DNA of 48,023 nt from NCBI GenBank assembly GCA_937930305.1, contig CALGLE010000036.1, positions 1 to 48,023 of the forward strand. Reading direction: 5' to 3'. The notes beneath the pieces are model-generated. The model was given only the letters and a program-made list of their open reading frames with translations, was not told the origin of the DNA and searched no databases. Source of the stretch: an uncultured Granulosicoccaceae bacterium. Its GTDB lineage: Bacteria; Pseudomonadota; Gammaproteobacteria; Granulosicoccales; Granulosicoccaceae. The position numbers and the translations under genes were made by a program. The stretch's first letter is position 1. Every line of letters starts with the position of its first letter. Positions 24,866 through 34,273 of the stretch are shown piece after piece.

Positions 24866-26323
24866 ATGAGGGCTTTTTCCATGAGTTCAGGTGCTCGTTC
24901 TACTCGCCGTAAGACTGGGCGTTGGCGCAGAACGAAAAATTCCGTTCAGTGGTTCAAAACGCTTAGTCAGGGGCCAATTCTTAGTGCACTTCCACTGATA
25001 CTCATTCTATTCGTAACGTGCTTAGATTTTATAACACTCGAATATGCGGTGAATGACCCATCCAGTTTTCTATCACTTCGGGCCGTAGCAAACGAAGAGA
25101 GTGTAGCCGCACGGTTGCGTGCGGATGCCATGCAGAAAAATGTCCAGGCGATCGCCTATGTGTTGGCGCTTTTTCTTCTTGTTCCGCAAACCGGAAAAAT
25201 CGTTCGATTTTTTTTATACGAACGAGGTCTGTCCCTTATCATTCTGGCCGTTCTGTTAACGGCTTTTGTGTCTGATTATGCAACCAAGGTTTACACCAAC
25301 ACGATACACATCGGGTTTGGGCTGATAGCCGCATTTCTGTTTGCGTACCCCATACGTCGTCGCCGCGACATGATTTCCCGGGTGCTGTGGGTGGTATTCA
25401 TTCCGTCCGGCATCGTGTTGCTCGTTAGCTTGTTGAACTGGTTGTATAACTATTATGACTATATAGAAGCTTTCGAAAACGGCTTTCGTTACGGTGGATT
25501 CGTTGGGAATCCAAACAACTTGGGTTGGGTGTGCATGCTCTTGTTTTGGTCGGGGCTTGGACTGTCGACAAACCGTGAACTCAAACGCGGCCGACGCATC
25601 ATTGCTTTCGTTGGTGCTCTGCTTGCCGTGGTCAGTTCAATTTTAGCGGACAGTAAAACAACACATGTTGTGTTGGTGGTGATAGCAGTTTTCGCTTTGT
25701 GGGATTTTTTCATCACGTCGTTTAATCGAAAAATACAGAATGTGTTAAAAGCTGTTTGCATACTCGCGCTGATTATTTCAACACCGATATTTATCGCCTA
25801 CATTCTCGGCCCTGGCTCGGCTATAGAGACGGCCAGTGAAACATTAACTGGGGATGCAACATTAACGGGGCGTTCGGATATTTGGGAGGTTGGTCGCGCA
25901 GCATTTTTGGAACGCCCGATTTTGGGGTGGTCTTTCGATACCCACTTGACCGTGTTTGATAGTCAATACGCAATTCCTTACACGCAATACCACAACGGGT
26001 ATATCGATACGTTAGTCAGTGGTGGCTTAACTTTATTGATCGCTGTATTGCTCCAAATTGCGATGACTTCTTGGAGAACATTTCGGTTAGCCAAACAAGA
26101 TATTTTTGTGTTTCCTGTTTATAGCTTTCTTGCGATCGTATTTGTTGCCAATATTAGTGAATACGCACTAATAAGGATTGATAATCCCATTTGGCAAACC
26201 TATGTCATCTGTGCAACAGCGATAGCAATAATTCATTTTTCAAGAAAAGAAACCGTTGCTATTGCTAGCAAACCTAGGGCTTCTGCCGGTGTGAAGCGAA
26301 GAAAAAGTCGGTATCGGTTCTAA
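24866..26323 (+). CDS. second Wzy-type polymerase / O-antigen ligase-like protein
   Basis: A 485-residue polytopic membrane protein. A basic N-terminal arm (STRRKTGRWRRTK) leads to about eleven helices. The large periplasmic loop has GDATLTGRSDIWEVG and LGWSFDTHL, then YHNGYIDTLVSGGL, the pattern of the Wzy_C/O-antigen-ligase family. The C-terminus is again basic (VKRRKSRYRF). Together with the protein at 1561 it makes two polymerase/ligase candidates in one locus. It is followed after 4-31 bases by an ExoM-like transferase and then FkbM, forming a rightward operon. Confidence 0.82.
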   Translation: MRAFSMSSGARSTRRKTGRWRRTKNSVQWFKTLSQGPILSALPLILILFVTCLDFITLEYAVNDPSSFLSLRAVANEESVAARLRADAMQKNVQAIAYVLALFLLVPQTGKIVRFFLYERGLSLIILAVLLTAFVSDYATKVYTNTIHIGFGLIAAFLFAYPIRRRRDMISRVLWVVFIPSGIVLLVSLLNWLYNYYDYIEAFENGFRYGGFVGNPNNLGWVCMLLFWSGLGLSTNRELKRGRRIIAFVGALLAVVSSILADSKTTHVVLVVIAVFALWDFFITSFNRKIQNVLKAVCILALIISTPIFIAYILGPGSAIETASETLTGDATLTGRSDIWEVGRAAFLERPILGWSFDTHLTVFDSQYAIPYTQYHNGYIDTLVSGGLTLLIAVLLQIAMTSWRTFRLAKQDIFVFPVYSFLAIVFVANISEYALIRIDNPIWQTYVICATAIAIIHFSRKETVAIASKPRASAGVKRRKSRYRF

Positions 26324-26354
26324 GTTTGTGATAAAAAAAAACAGTGAAGAAAGT

Positions 26355-27296
26355 ATGGTGGAAAACGCATATAGTCTTTGCGTTGTGACTTATAGTCGCA
26401 AAGATGGCGTGTTTGAGAAGTTCCTCGAAGCTTTGTATACCATATGTAGTGCACCGATAAATCCAGACGAAATCATTGTTGTAAATAACGATGATCCGAA
26501 ATATGAAACAACCTTAAAAGCCCAATTGAGTAGTGCAAAAGAGGGTTGGATGACACGTGCCAAGAGTGAATCGCACAGTGTGGTTGCTTGGCCTGCCATT
26601 ATTGTAAAAACATCGTCTGAAAAGAACCTTGCCGTAGCTCGAAATCTTGCACTAGATACCGCTAGCGCCCCATTGCTTGTGTTTATCGATGACGACCAAC
26701 AAGTTGAATGCAATTGGCTTTCTGAGTTAGCGCTTTGTCAAAAACGATACAACGCGGATGTGGTTGCCGGACCGGTATTCTGCGAATACCCTTCCTCAGC
26801 GCCGCTGTGGTTGAAAAATACCGATATTCATAATACGCAAGGTAAAACCACGGGCGATCGGCTGTACAGTATCACTGCTGGAAACACCTTGATTCGAAAA
26901 TCGACCATCAGTGATTTCAGATTCGACCCTCAGTTTGGCCGAACTGGTGGTGAAGATACGGATTTTTTCAAGCGATTGTATGAATCGGGCCACGACATCC
27001 GCTGGTGCGAAGAAGCCGTCTCAACCGAGTGGATTACACAGGAACGAGCCACAGCCAGTTATGCAATAGGGCGTTTTATTGACCAGGGACAAACCTACCG
27101 TCGCATCAATTTAGCTAACGCGAATGCGGCTAAGGTAGGTATATTTTACGCCCGAGCCGCGCTACAGTCGGCAGTTGCTGGGCTTATCGCCGCAGTGTGT
27201 ATATTATCTCGAAGACAATCTGCTGGAAATTGGGTGAAACGTTGTTTTAATAATGTTGGCAAGCTTACACGTAGGGAGTCAAGCGACTACAGCTAA
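26355..27296 (+). CDS. GT2 family glycosyltransferase, ExoM-like (paralogue)
   Basis: A 313-residue glycosyltransferase from the ATG at 26355 (GTGAAG just upstream); a GTG at 26328 would add nine residues. It has the GT-A start SLCVVTYSRKDGVF, NLAVARNLAL, the metal motif FIDDDQQ, WLKNTDIH, and GRTGGEDTDFFKRL. Block order and spacing are the same as in the transferase at 605-1564, so they are paralogues. A C-terminal hydrophobic stretch may anchor it. It lies between wzy and fkbM on the same strand. Confidence 0.85.
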   Translation: MVENAYSLCVVTYSRKDGVFEKFLEALYTICSAPINPDEIIVVNNDDPKYETTLKAQLSSAKEGWMTRAKSESHSVVAWPAIIVKTSSEKNLAVARNLALDTASAPLLVFIDDDQQVECNWLSELALCQKRYNADVVAGPVFCEYPSSAPLWLKNTDIHNTQGKTTGDRLYSITAGNTLIRKSTISDFRFDPQFGRTGGEDTDFFKRLYESGHDIRWCEEAVSTEWITQERATASYAIGRFIDQGQTYRRINLANANAAKVGIFYARAALQSAVAGLIAAVCILSRRQSAGNWVKRCFNNVGKLTRRESSDYS

Positions 27297-27361
27297 ATAA
27301 AGTTAGCTCGATTTGCCAATGTTGGTCACAGTGCTCGTCTTTAAGTAACCTTTATGGATCT

Positions 27362-28153
27362 ATGAAAACGCAATTATTCGATGTAGGGAAGTTTCTGCGC
27401 ACGGCTCAAACACGTGCACCGAGGCTGGTTGAATTTAAATACTGGATTCAGTTCCATTATCGCAAGCTTTTGGCTCGACCATTCGAGAGTGACTTCGAAT
27501 TATTGGCAAGCTTTAGCCCCGATCCCGCGGAAGCCTTTATAGACGTGGGTGCAAATCGTGGTCAAAGCATACAAGCTATTCGCATGTTTCAGCCTCACTG
27601 TCCTGTGTGGAGTTTCGAGCCTAGCGCGCACTCATACGAACGCCTTTGTCGGTACACGTCAAAGGTTAACGGAATCAATGTTGTTCATGCCGGACTTGGG
27701 AAATCGCGCGCTCAATTAACTTTGTTCACTCCCATCTACCGAGGATTTGTATTTGATGGGCTGGCGTCAACTATGCGAGATGCAGCGGCTGATTGGTTGG
27801 TTGATCGAATCTATAACTTTGATGAAAAATATTTAGAGATTCGCGAAGAATCTATCGATATTTATCCACTGGATAAATATGAATTTGAGCCCGCATTGAT
27901 AAAGATTGACGTACAAGGAGCGGAAATGGAGGTGCTGCTGGGTGCAGCGAACACCATAGCCAAAAGTAAACCTCTAATTATGCTCGAGTCACCGCGGAAA
28001 GAAGTTGAAACGGCGTGGTTGCTGAATCAAGGCTATAAACAGTATACGTGGTCAGATGGTTTTCTTAAACTTGGGAATTCCGGCGTGAACGTTTGGTTTG
28101 TTCCTGACGAACGTATGACGCAGTTGAGTGATGATTTATTCGGTGAAGAGTAA
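27362..28153 (+). CDS. FkbM-family methyltransferase
   Basis: A 263-residue SAM-dependent methyltransferase. It shows motif I FIDVGANRGQS near residue 60, VWSFEPSAHSYERL, and the FkbM signature LIKIDVQGAEMEVLLGA near 180. In glycan loci FkbM enzymes usually O-methylate sugars of the repeat unit. It ends the wzy-GT operon, 65 bases after the transferase. It converges on the oxidoreductase gene, with an AT-rich palindrome between. The methylated position is unknown. Confidence 0.88.
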   Translation: MKTQLFDVGKFLRTAQTRAPRLVEFKYWIQFHYRKLLARPFESDFELLASFSPDPAEAFIDVGANRGQSIQAIRMFQPHCPVWSFEPSAHSYERLCRYTSKVNGINVVHAGLGKSRAQLTLFTPIYRGFVFDGLASTMRDAAADWLVDRIYNFDEKYLEIREESIDIYPLDKYEFEPALIKIDVQGAEMEVLLGAANTIAKSKPLIMLESPRKEVETAWLLNQGYKQYTWSDGFLKLGNSGVNVWFVPDERMTQLSDDLFGEE

Positions 28154-28174
28154 AGCACGAAGAGTGGGTTTTCT

Positions 28175-28188
28175 GAAATTATAATTTC
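28175..28188. other. AT-rich 14-bp perfect palindrome between convergent genes
   Basis: GAAATTATAATTTC reads the same on both strands and lies in the 43-base gap between two convergent genes. It could help end transcription from both sides, but it has no loop or GC-rich stem. Confidence 0.35.
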
Positions 28189-28196
28189 TTGAAAAA

Positions 28197-30230
28197 TTAT
28201 TTTCTTACTGCCACTTTTTGACACTGCTTCGATATCTCAAGCAGCAATTTACTAACCTGTTTGCTCGTATTTGGTGGATAAGCAGCTTCCTTGTTTTGCG
28301 CTACATCCCAATTCAAGGTGTCAACAATGTGGGCGTAGGGGTCCACAGCGCGAAAATCAGGTGGACGAAGTTTCTTTTTAACTTTTCTCAGAAAGGTTGA
28401 ACGTACGCGTGTGCGATATTCTGGTGCATAGATTGGGAAAAAATATTCGTCGTCAAATTTTATATCGTGCTCATTCGAATAAAATCCAGCTTTTATTTTG
28501 CACTTCATTCCATTTTCATTTTCAATGAGCAATGTTAGTTCTGAAACAGTGTCATGTTCAATGATGGCGTTTAAAACCTCAAATTTGACAATGTCGCCGA
28601 ATAAGTAAATTGACCACGCTATGGGATAAATTGCTAAATCGTAAATGCAACCGCCTTCCGTAGCACTCCATTGTCTCTTCCCACTTTCATAAGGTATAAC
28701 AGAGCAAAAACTCAGCTCGGCATTTTTTGTATTTTTACCTTTGTTCTTAAGTAGATTCGCAGCCGGAACAAAAAGACTCCATAGATTTTCTTGAAGAATG
28801 AGTTGGCGAGATTCGGCTAAGTCATAAAGTTCTGAGCTGGTAGTGGGGTCGAGTGTGAGGGGTTTTTCGCACAACACGTGATACCCTTTTTCAAGCAGCG
28901 TTTTCACTTGCTCATAGTGTTGTGAATTTAATGAGGCAACGTATGCCGCTTTGCGCCCGTTAGCAACAGGCACATCGGCCCATGATTGATAGAAGTCAGG
29001 GATATCCATTTTTTGGGCAAATACCTGCGCCCGGTCTGCGCTGGCTGAATACACGCCATCTACCGGGTAGCCGTTACGCTTAAGGCAACGGCACATTTTA
29101 TCGGCCATGTTGCCAGTACCAACGATAATCCAAGGTCGTTGCCGCGAAGACTGGGAAGGGCCATTCATTGCCAGTACAATTTTATTGGATTCGGCCATCG
29201 CAGTCATCGCGTTGCTATCTGAACCGGATTGCAGGGACAGTTCGTATACGCCACGCAAAAAATCCATTCGTGCGGAGCCATCCCTATTGTCGCCGAGTGG
29301 AAGGCCATCACTTTTTATTTTCAATTTGTGTTTTATCGGGCTAAGTCTGGGTTTGTTTCTTGGGGTGATGTATTTTTGCCAGTAAATCGGGGTATCGAAA
29401 AACCAGATGTCTTCAACAGTAATGACGCCTTTTTCTCCGTAAATTTTGATTTCGTGGTTTCGTGGTGCGACAATACTGCATGTTAATCTGGCTGTTATGT
29501 TGTTCGGGTACTCAACCAGAGCGAACGAAAGATCAGCGGTTTTTTTGTGCAGTGGAATAATTTTATTTGGAATCGCAATTGCGTTATGTACGCACTTCAA
29601 CGAGGCTGGTCCAAACCACTTTCGAAGTAGGCATAGCGTGTACGCTGCGTGTTCGAGCGTTGCCCCCGATTCAAATTCGTTTTTTGCAGGCCAACCGACA
29701 CCAAACGAATTAGCCCAATTTTCGTGTTGTTTCAAGTGAACTAGATCGTTATCCATTTCGGCGTAAACGGCGTAGATATCCCCAATAATCCCTTCGTTAA
29801 GAAAATGCAGGACAGTGTCTGCCATATTGCTCAGATGAACACACGGTGCGCCGAACAAATTGACATCGTTCTTCACGGCAAGCTTTATCAGAGTCTCAGT
29901 ATCTTCAATACTCAACGTGGTCGGTTTTTCTGTGTAGACCGATTTCTTTTTCTCCAAGCACCGTCTTGATACCTCGAAGTGGCTTTCAGGTGTTGTTAGG
30001 TTTAATACCAGGTCGCAGTCATCAATGAGGGCATCTAAGGAATCTGCTTCGGGAATGCCATAGTGTTTGCTAAATGCTGCCCGTCTTTCGCTGTTGATGT
30101 CGTAAGCGGCGACAAACTTAAAATGTGGGTATTGTTCAGCAGTGGCCATATAGAAGCCGGAAACATAACCGCAGCCCACAATGCCGATTCTTGTAGTTTG
30201 TAGAGAGTTGTTATTCTTGCCGTTAGCCAT
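28197..30230 (-). CDS. tandem fusion of two Gfo/Idh/MocA oxidoreductases
   Basis: A 677-residue protein with two complete units of the Gfo/Idh/MocA family. Unit 1 (about residues 12-358) has the Rossmann GIVGCGYVSG at 16-25, TEKP at 100-103 and a second-domain segment GATLEHAAYTL, where the usual Asp/His pair reads Glu193 and Tyr197. Unit 2 (about 365-677) has IIVGTGNMAD at 368-377, CEKP at 454-457 and YDLAIY at 530-535, like the Tyr form of glucose-fructose oxidoreductases. Both keep the EKP lysine, so both may be catalytic. Members oxidise or reduce NDP-sugars and polyols; one chain may do two steps of a sugar modification. It lies alone 195 bases below the second TagA gene on the same strand. 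Confidence 0.88.
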   Translation of the reverse strand: MANGKNNNSLQTTRIGIVGCGYVSGFYMATAEQYPHFKFVAAYDINSERRAAFSKHYGIPEADSLDALIDDCDLVLNLTTPESHFEVSRRCLEKKKSVYTEKPTTLSIEDTETLIKLAVKNDVNLFGAPCVHLSNMADTVLHFLNEGIIGDIYAVYAEMDNDLVHLKQHENWANSFGVGWPAKNEFESGATLEHAAYTLCLLRKWFGPASLKCVHNAIAIPNKIIPLHKKTADLSFALVEYPNNITARLTCSIVAPRNHEIKIYGEKGVITVEDIWFFDTPIYWQKYITPRNKPRLSPIKHKLKIKSDGLPLGDNRDGSARMDFLRGVYELSLQSGSDSNAMTAMAESNKIVLAMNGPSQSSRQRPWIIVGTGNMADKMCRCLKRNGYPVDGVYSASADRAQVFAQKMDIPDFYQSWADVPVANGRKAAYVASLNSQHYEQVKTLLEKGYHVLCEKPLTLDPTTSSELYDLAESRQLILQENLWSLFVPAANLLKNKGKNTKNAELSFCSVIPYESGKRQWSATEGGCIYDLAIYPIAWSIYLFGDIVKFEVLNAIIEHDTVSELTLLIENENGMKCKIKAGFYSNEHDIKFDDEYFFPIYAPEYRTRVRSTFLRKVKKKLRPPDFRAVDPYAHIVDTLNWDVAQNKEAAYPPNTSKQVSKLLLEISKQCQKVAVRK

Positions 30231-30425
30231 GAGTCAATGAGCCGAAATGATCAATTCTGAGCGTTAATGTATGTTCGCGACTTTGGAACGCAATCAGAAA
30301 GTAACAATGTATTCGTTGTTACGGTGACGGCAACGTCACTGAATGAAGTTCGTGCGAGTGGGTGTTTGGAAACTGGTGTACTCCGAACGATTTTTTTCCG
30401 CCACCGGCTTGTGTGTGTGGTTGTG

Positions 30426-31190
30426 TTACCAAAGATCCCGCGTGCGCAAGCTACCGGAGAAAAAACGCACCGTAACTAAGTGAAGTAGGCCTAGTGCATT
30501 TCTCGCATACCGGTTGCCCAGCCTGCGCGGGTGCCGAATGGCTCGGTAGAACCACTCTAATCCAAGCTGTTGCATGGAATGTGGTGCGCGTTTTTGTTTA
30601 CCTGTCAGAAAATCAATTGATGCGCCACAGCATATTACTGCCCCACGAGTTCGAATTTTTGACAGTCGTTCTAATGCGTTCTCGGATACCGGGCATCCGA
30701 GACAAATTAAAACCAAGTCGTAACTGTCGTCGGACGCAGCTTCGACGAGGCGTTGAAAATGCTCATCGTCTACAACAACGCCCATGGGAGGTGTGTGTAC
30801 ATCAATGTTTTTAATCGGGAAGGAGGAGAGTAGGCTTGTCGGGACGTCTTGGTCGGGCCCTACGAGTAGGACATTTTTATCGTCGCACTTTGCCAGAAGT
30901 GCCGGAACGAGATCGCTGCCGCGCACGGTATTCCTAACCCCGAGTCCGAGGAATTTGGATAAAAACTTCACGACCTGACTATCGTTCAGAATGACGCTGG
31001 CGGTGGAATAGGCTTGCCTTAGTCCGGTCTCAGTTTGCTTATTTAAGCGTACAACGTGGTCCACGTTTGGGGTAACGACCCCGACAAACTTGGATGAGTA
31101 GGTGCTCTCGATAAAAAACACTGCCTCTTCCAGCGACCAATCGTCAACGGCAATACCGAGGTATGGGGTTCTTGAATTTTGGTTTTGCAT
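30426..31190 (-). CDS. WecG/TagA/CpsF-family glycosyltransferase, divergent
   Basis: A 254-residue member of GT26. I choose the ATG at 31190, with AGG just before it, over the first in-frame start at 31241. It has GVVTPNVDHVVRLNKQ, NDSQVVKFLSK, RGSDLVPALL, CGASIDFLTGKQKRAP and GLEWFYRAIRHPRRLGNRY. The block that is usually GxPKQE reads GCPVSENAL, so Lys and Gln are replaced. The enzyme would add the second or last sugar to a lipid-linked intermediate. It follows the WcaJ-type gene after 123 bases. Substrate specificity may differ from the TagA protein at 1-522. Confidence 0.85.
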   Translation of the reverse strand: MQNQNSRTPYLGIAVDDWSLEEAVFFIESTYSSKFVGVVTPNVDHVVRLNKQTETGLRQAYSTASVILNDSQVVKFLSKFLGLGVRNTVRGSDLVPALLAKCDDKNVLLVGPDQDVPTSLLSSFPIKNIDVHTPPMGVVVDDEHFQRLVEAASDDSYDLVLICLGCPVSENALERLSKIRTRGAVICCGASIDFLTGKQKRAPHSMQQLGLEWFYRAIRHPRRLGNRYARNALGLLHLVTVRFFSGSLRTRDLW

Positions 31191-31313
31191 TTGCCTAACT
31201 CTATATAAGAAAGACCATCTAGCCACGGCCGCGTTAACCACATACTCGCATATCTGAACCAGTGAGGCTAGCTAGTCCAGAGCCGGGCGAGCGCTATTTA
31301 CCAATGCTGTAAC

Positions 31314-32861
31314 CTAGTAGGCATTTCTGTCAAACAGAATGGTCAGTGCGGTTCTGGCAACTATCTGGATATCTAGCCACAAACTCCAATTTCGTATGTA
31401 GGCCACATCAAACTTAATACGGTTTTGCATTTTTTCTAAGGTGTCGGTTTCACCTCGCCAACCGTTGACTTGCGCCCATCCGGTGATTCCCGGCTTTATT
31501 TTGTGACGAAGCATGTAACCAGAGACTAATTTACGGTATTTGTGGCTGTGCTCAACCGCGTGGGGTCTGGGCCCTACGAGCGACATAGTTCCTTGGAGTA
31601 CATTGCACAGTTGCGGGAGTTCATCCAGTGAAGTCCGCCGCAGGAACCCACCCACACGGGTAACACGGGAGTCATTTCGTACGGCTTGAGGTATGGAGGT
31701 ATCTTGTTTGGTTGAGTGAAACATCGTTCGAAATTTCCATACTTCGATTTCACGCCCATCTAATCCAAAGCGCCTTTGCTTGAACAGTATCGGCCCTCGA
31801 GAACTGATTAAAATGGACAAAGCGATAACCAGCATTAATGGGGCAAGCAGAAATAGCCCAAAGCCTGCTAATACGCAGTCGAAAATTCTTTTCACGCTCT
31901 CGGCGCGTGGGGGTAGTCGTACATCCGATATGTTAACGATTTCAGTGCCGTCAAGCGAACGTCGTGAACCTGATATTAATTGCACCTCATAATCATTCAG
32001 CACAACACAAACATCGACTGAACTGCTCAGCAATCGGTCATTGAGAATGTCAAAACTGTATCGATCATGAGAGGGTAGGGCAATCCACACTTGTTGTATG
32101 GGGTCAGAGTTGGCTCGTCGTTCTTCAATGTAATTCAACACTTGGTCTGCGAGTGTATTGTCATTCGCCTCGGGCGAATCTACATCTGAATAACTGAAAA
32201 TGGCTTTAACATTCGTGTTGTCGCGCTCATCATTGTTCGCACGTAGGGCAAGAGAGCTTGCCGTATCCAAACTACCCACAATGACCACAGATGTTTGCTG
32301 ATCACCGAAACGATAGGAGCTGACTGCAAAATGAGCCACGCGTGTGCAGTACAAAGCACATAAGCTGGTTATCATCGACAGACCAATCCAACCACGAGAT
32401 ACGGGTTCGGCAAGTTTAGTGAAGTATACGAAAAGACCCACGGCCATGAACGCAAGAATCCAGGCGACTGTCACACGCGTGGCCGCTTCGGTTAGCGACA
32501 TCATTTTGCTGGCCGTGTGTGACCCACTAGCGGCCAGTGCAAGCCATAAGATAAAGGGACTAACTAAGAAAACGATTAATCGTTCCGGTGTTAAATCCAG
32601 TGAACCGAGATAGAGTCGATGAACAACGAGGAAGCACAATATGCACAGAATTAAATCCGTTGCGCCGCCATGCGAGTGAGTCGCAGAGCAACGTGCACGA
32701 ATAAAGTTAGTCCATAAGCTGGTCTGAGCGCCTGTTTTTGAAGGCGAAACGACTTCTAAGTATGCCCGATGAGACTGCACAATCCCGTTTGTTTGGTCAG
32801 GCAGCGAAGTTTCGGCTCCGCTGGCACGAATTCGCTTTTGTGGGGCAAGAGTTTTCGTCAT
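31314..32861 (-). CDS. undecaprenyl-phosphate sugar phosphotransferase, WcaJ/WbaP type
   Basis: A 515-residue polyisoprenyl-phosphate hexose-1-phosphate transferase that starts repeat-unit synthesis. It has four N-terminal membrane helices (about residues 70-180), a Rossmann-like cytoplasmic part (about 190-310), and the catalytic C-terminal domain PF02397 from about 322. That domain contains [18 protein letters not shown], the KFRTM block at 376-380, [33 protein letters not shown] and [15 protein letters not shown]. Length fits WcaJ. It is the second priming enzyme of the window beside the WecA-like protein, so the locus may start two different chains. Neighbouring genes on the same strand suggest a leftward operon. 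Confidence 0.92.
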   Translation of the reverse strand: MTKTLAPQKRIRASGAETSLPDQTNGIVQSHRAYLEVVSPSKTGAQTSLWTNFIRARCSATHSHGGATDLILCILCFLVVHRLYLGSLDLTPERLIVFLVSPFILWLALAASGSHTASKMMSLTEAATRVTVAWILAFMAVGLFVYFTKLAEPVSRGWIGLSMITSLCALYCTRVAHFAVSSYRFGDQQTSVVIVGSLDTASSLALRANNDERDNTNVKAIFSYSDVDSPEANDNTLADQVLNYIEERRANSDPIQQVWIALPSHDRYSFDILNDRLLSSSVDVCVVLNDYEVQLISGSRRSLDGTEIVNISDVRLPPRAESVKRIFDCVLAGFGLFLLAPLMLVIALSILISSRGPILFKQRRFGLDGREIEVWKFRTMFHSTKQDTSIPQAVRNDSRVTRVGGFLRRTSLDELPQLCNVLQGTMSLVGPRPHAVEHSHKYRKLVSGYMLRHKIKPGITGWAQVNGWRGETDTLEKMQNRIKFDVAYIRNWSLWLDIQIVARTALTILFDRNAY

Positions 32862-32939
32862 AGTGGGTGCTGAAGTAACGCCATCCGCAAAAAACTTGGT
32901 AGGGCGATGGTACTAGGCCTGAGCCCCTGGTGTGCGGTA

Positions 32940-33045
32940 AAAATGACCAAGTACGTAACAAGTCATTTTACTAGAGGTACCAGAGGCGGTAACTTACTGA
33001 TTTCACGAAATCTCAGCCAAAATAATGACTTACATCACGTACTTG
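32940..33045. other. nested inverted repeats downstream of the 33035 gene
   Basis: AAAATGAC (32940-32947) and GTCATTTT (32962-32969) form a hairpin with a 14-base spacer. CAAGTACGT (32948-32956) is also the exact complement of ACGTACTTG (33037-33045). The area lies just after one leftward gene and before the next start at 32861, so a terminator or operator is possible. Confidence 0.3.
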
Positions 33046-34066
33046 TCTGTTTAAAGTATTCCGATCGAAGCATTTCAGGTTTACGTTTGGAGGAGATGCG
33101 GCTTCGTGCGAGCACAAAAATGCGCTTAAGTTCATCCCTACGTGTTGGCCGGTCGGTCTCTCCTAAAACGCCGGGGTGCAAGTCATACTGCCCGCTTTGC
33201 ACATCGGGAAGCTCTCTGGATTCAACCATTTGGATCAGTCGAGGCAGTTGAGATAACACCTGCGGTGTTTTATAAACTGGGTGAAGTGTCCACAGGCTGC
33301 CGGAACCGCCGAAATCTGCACGTATTAATTCACCTTGGCGCATTTTATTCTGAAATAGAATTTCTAAATGATTCACCACGGGGTATCCCGCCACGCGCGA
33401 ATAGACTCGGTCTTTCATTAATTTCGGCGGCGATTGATCTAACGAGCCCATTGACTGGCAAAAAGATTCAATTTCGATTAGGTGAGTGCGAGTGGTGAAT
33501 AAATCTACTTTGAACGCTTCGCCGCCCACAGCCTTAAATGGATAACCGTTACTGTGATAATTCGCTCCCGGTATGCGGGGGCCCGCCAACGGGTTCACGG
33601 CAATGACATCTGCATGGGCGTCTAATGTTCGGATTGCCTCTAAAAACCAAGGCCCAGCACCGCCGAGCAACATGTCGCATTCCAATCTAAAGAGATAAGG
33701 GTTGCTCGCCTTTGTGTAGGGCTCAATGAATGCGTGGATAGGGATCCCTTTATGATCAAATAGAGGATATTCGTTACCATCGAAAAACGTGTCACTTATC
33801 CATTGCCTAGCTTCTCGACTGTAGTCAACTTCCTCTAGGCGAATATTGTCAAATTCTTCTGACAGATCGTCTAAAAACGCGTTCAATGAACCTGTGTTTG
33901 CAGGCTTGTCGTACCGATTTACTGAAATCAGTACCTCATTAGCGGATGCGCCAAGTGTACGGAGTTGATGGGGAATAACGTGCTTGGCGCAATGATAGTC
34001 TCGGTCTGTAACTGAGATTTGCATTGTCACAGGTGCGCGGTTGCTTTGACTACCGTTTTCGTTCAT
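33035..34066 (-). CDS. probable GT-A-fold glycosyltransferase, unassigned family
   Basis: A 343-residue protein from the ATG at 34066; a TTG at 34108 would add 14 residues. It begins a GT-A-like core with VTMQISVTDRDYHCAKHVIP and EVLISVNRYD, and has FRLECDMLLGG, where ECDM could serve as the metal motif. No signal peptide or membrane helix is seen. Context between a lyase-14-like gene and the WcaJ-type gene supports a glycan role. The match to GT2 is weak and I would call it a glycosyltransferase-like protein rather than a named family. Confidence 0.6.
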   Translation of the reverse strand: MNENGSQSNRAPVTMQISVTDRDYHCAKHVIPHQLRTLGASANEVLISVNRYDKPANTGSLNAFLDDLSEEFDNIRLEEVDYSREARQWISDTFFDGNEYPLFDHKGIPIHAFIEPYTKASNPYLFRLECDMLLGGAGPWFLEAIRTLDAHADVIAVNPLAGPRIPGANYHSNGYPFKAVGGEAFKVDLFTTRTHLIEIESFCQSMGSLDQSPPKLMKDRVYSRVAGYPVVNHLEILFQNKMRQGELIRADFGGSGSLWTLHPVYKTPQVLSQLPRLIQMVESRELPDVQSGQYDLHPGVLGETDRPTRRDELKRIFVLARSRISSKRKPEMLRSEYFKQTST

Positions 34067-34273
34067 TAGAATATTTTGACTGGTTCGCAGTGAACTTGCC
34101 CCTTTCAATTATTCAATTGAGGAGTAAGTGCACCGTTTATTGTAGAAAAGGCGAATCAGTTCCATCGATTCATTTTTGGGTTATAGGCCTGAATTAAACA
34201 ATAACCTGTTGCCTTTGCGCAAGTCGTTTTTCTGAAGATACGAAGTTCTCGAACAGCGCTCGTATTGACGAGG

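Noticed and set aside
28218..30479. Several plus-strand open frames opposite the fused oxidoreductase
   Set aside because: The opposite strand carries two full enzyme domains; the shadows have no ribosome sites or recognisable motifs.
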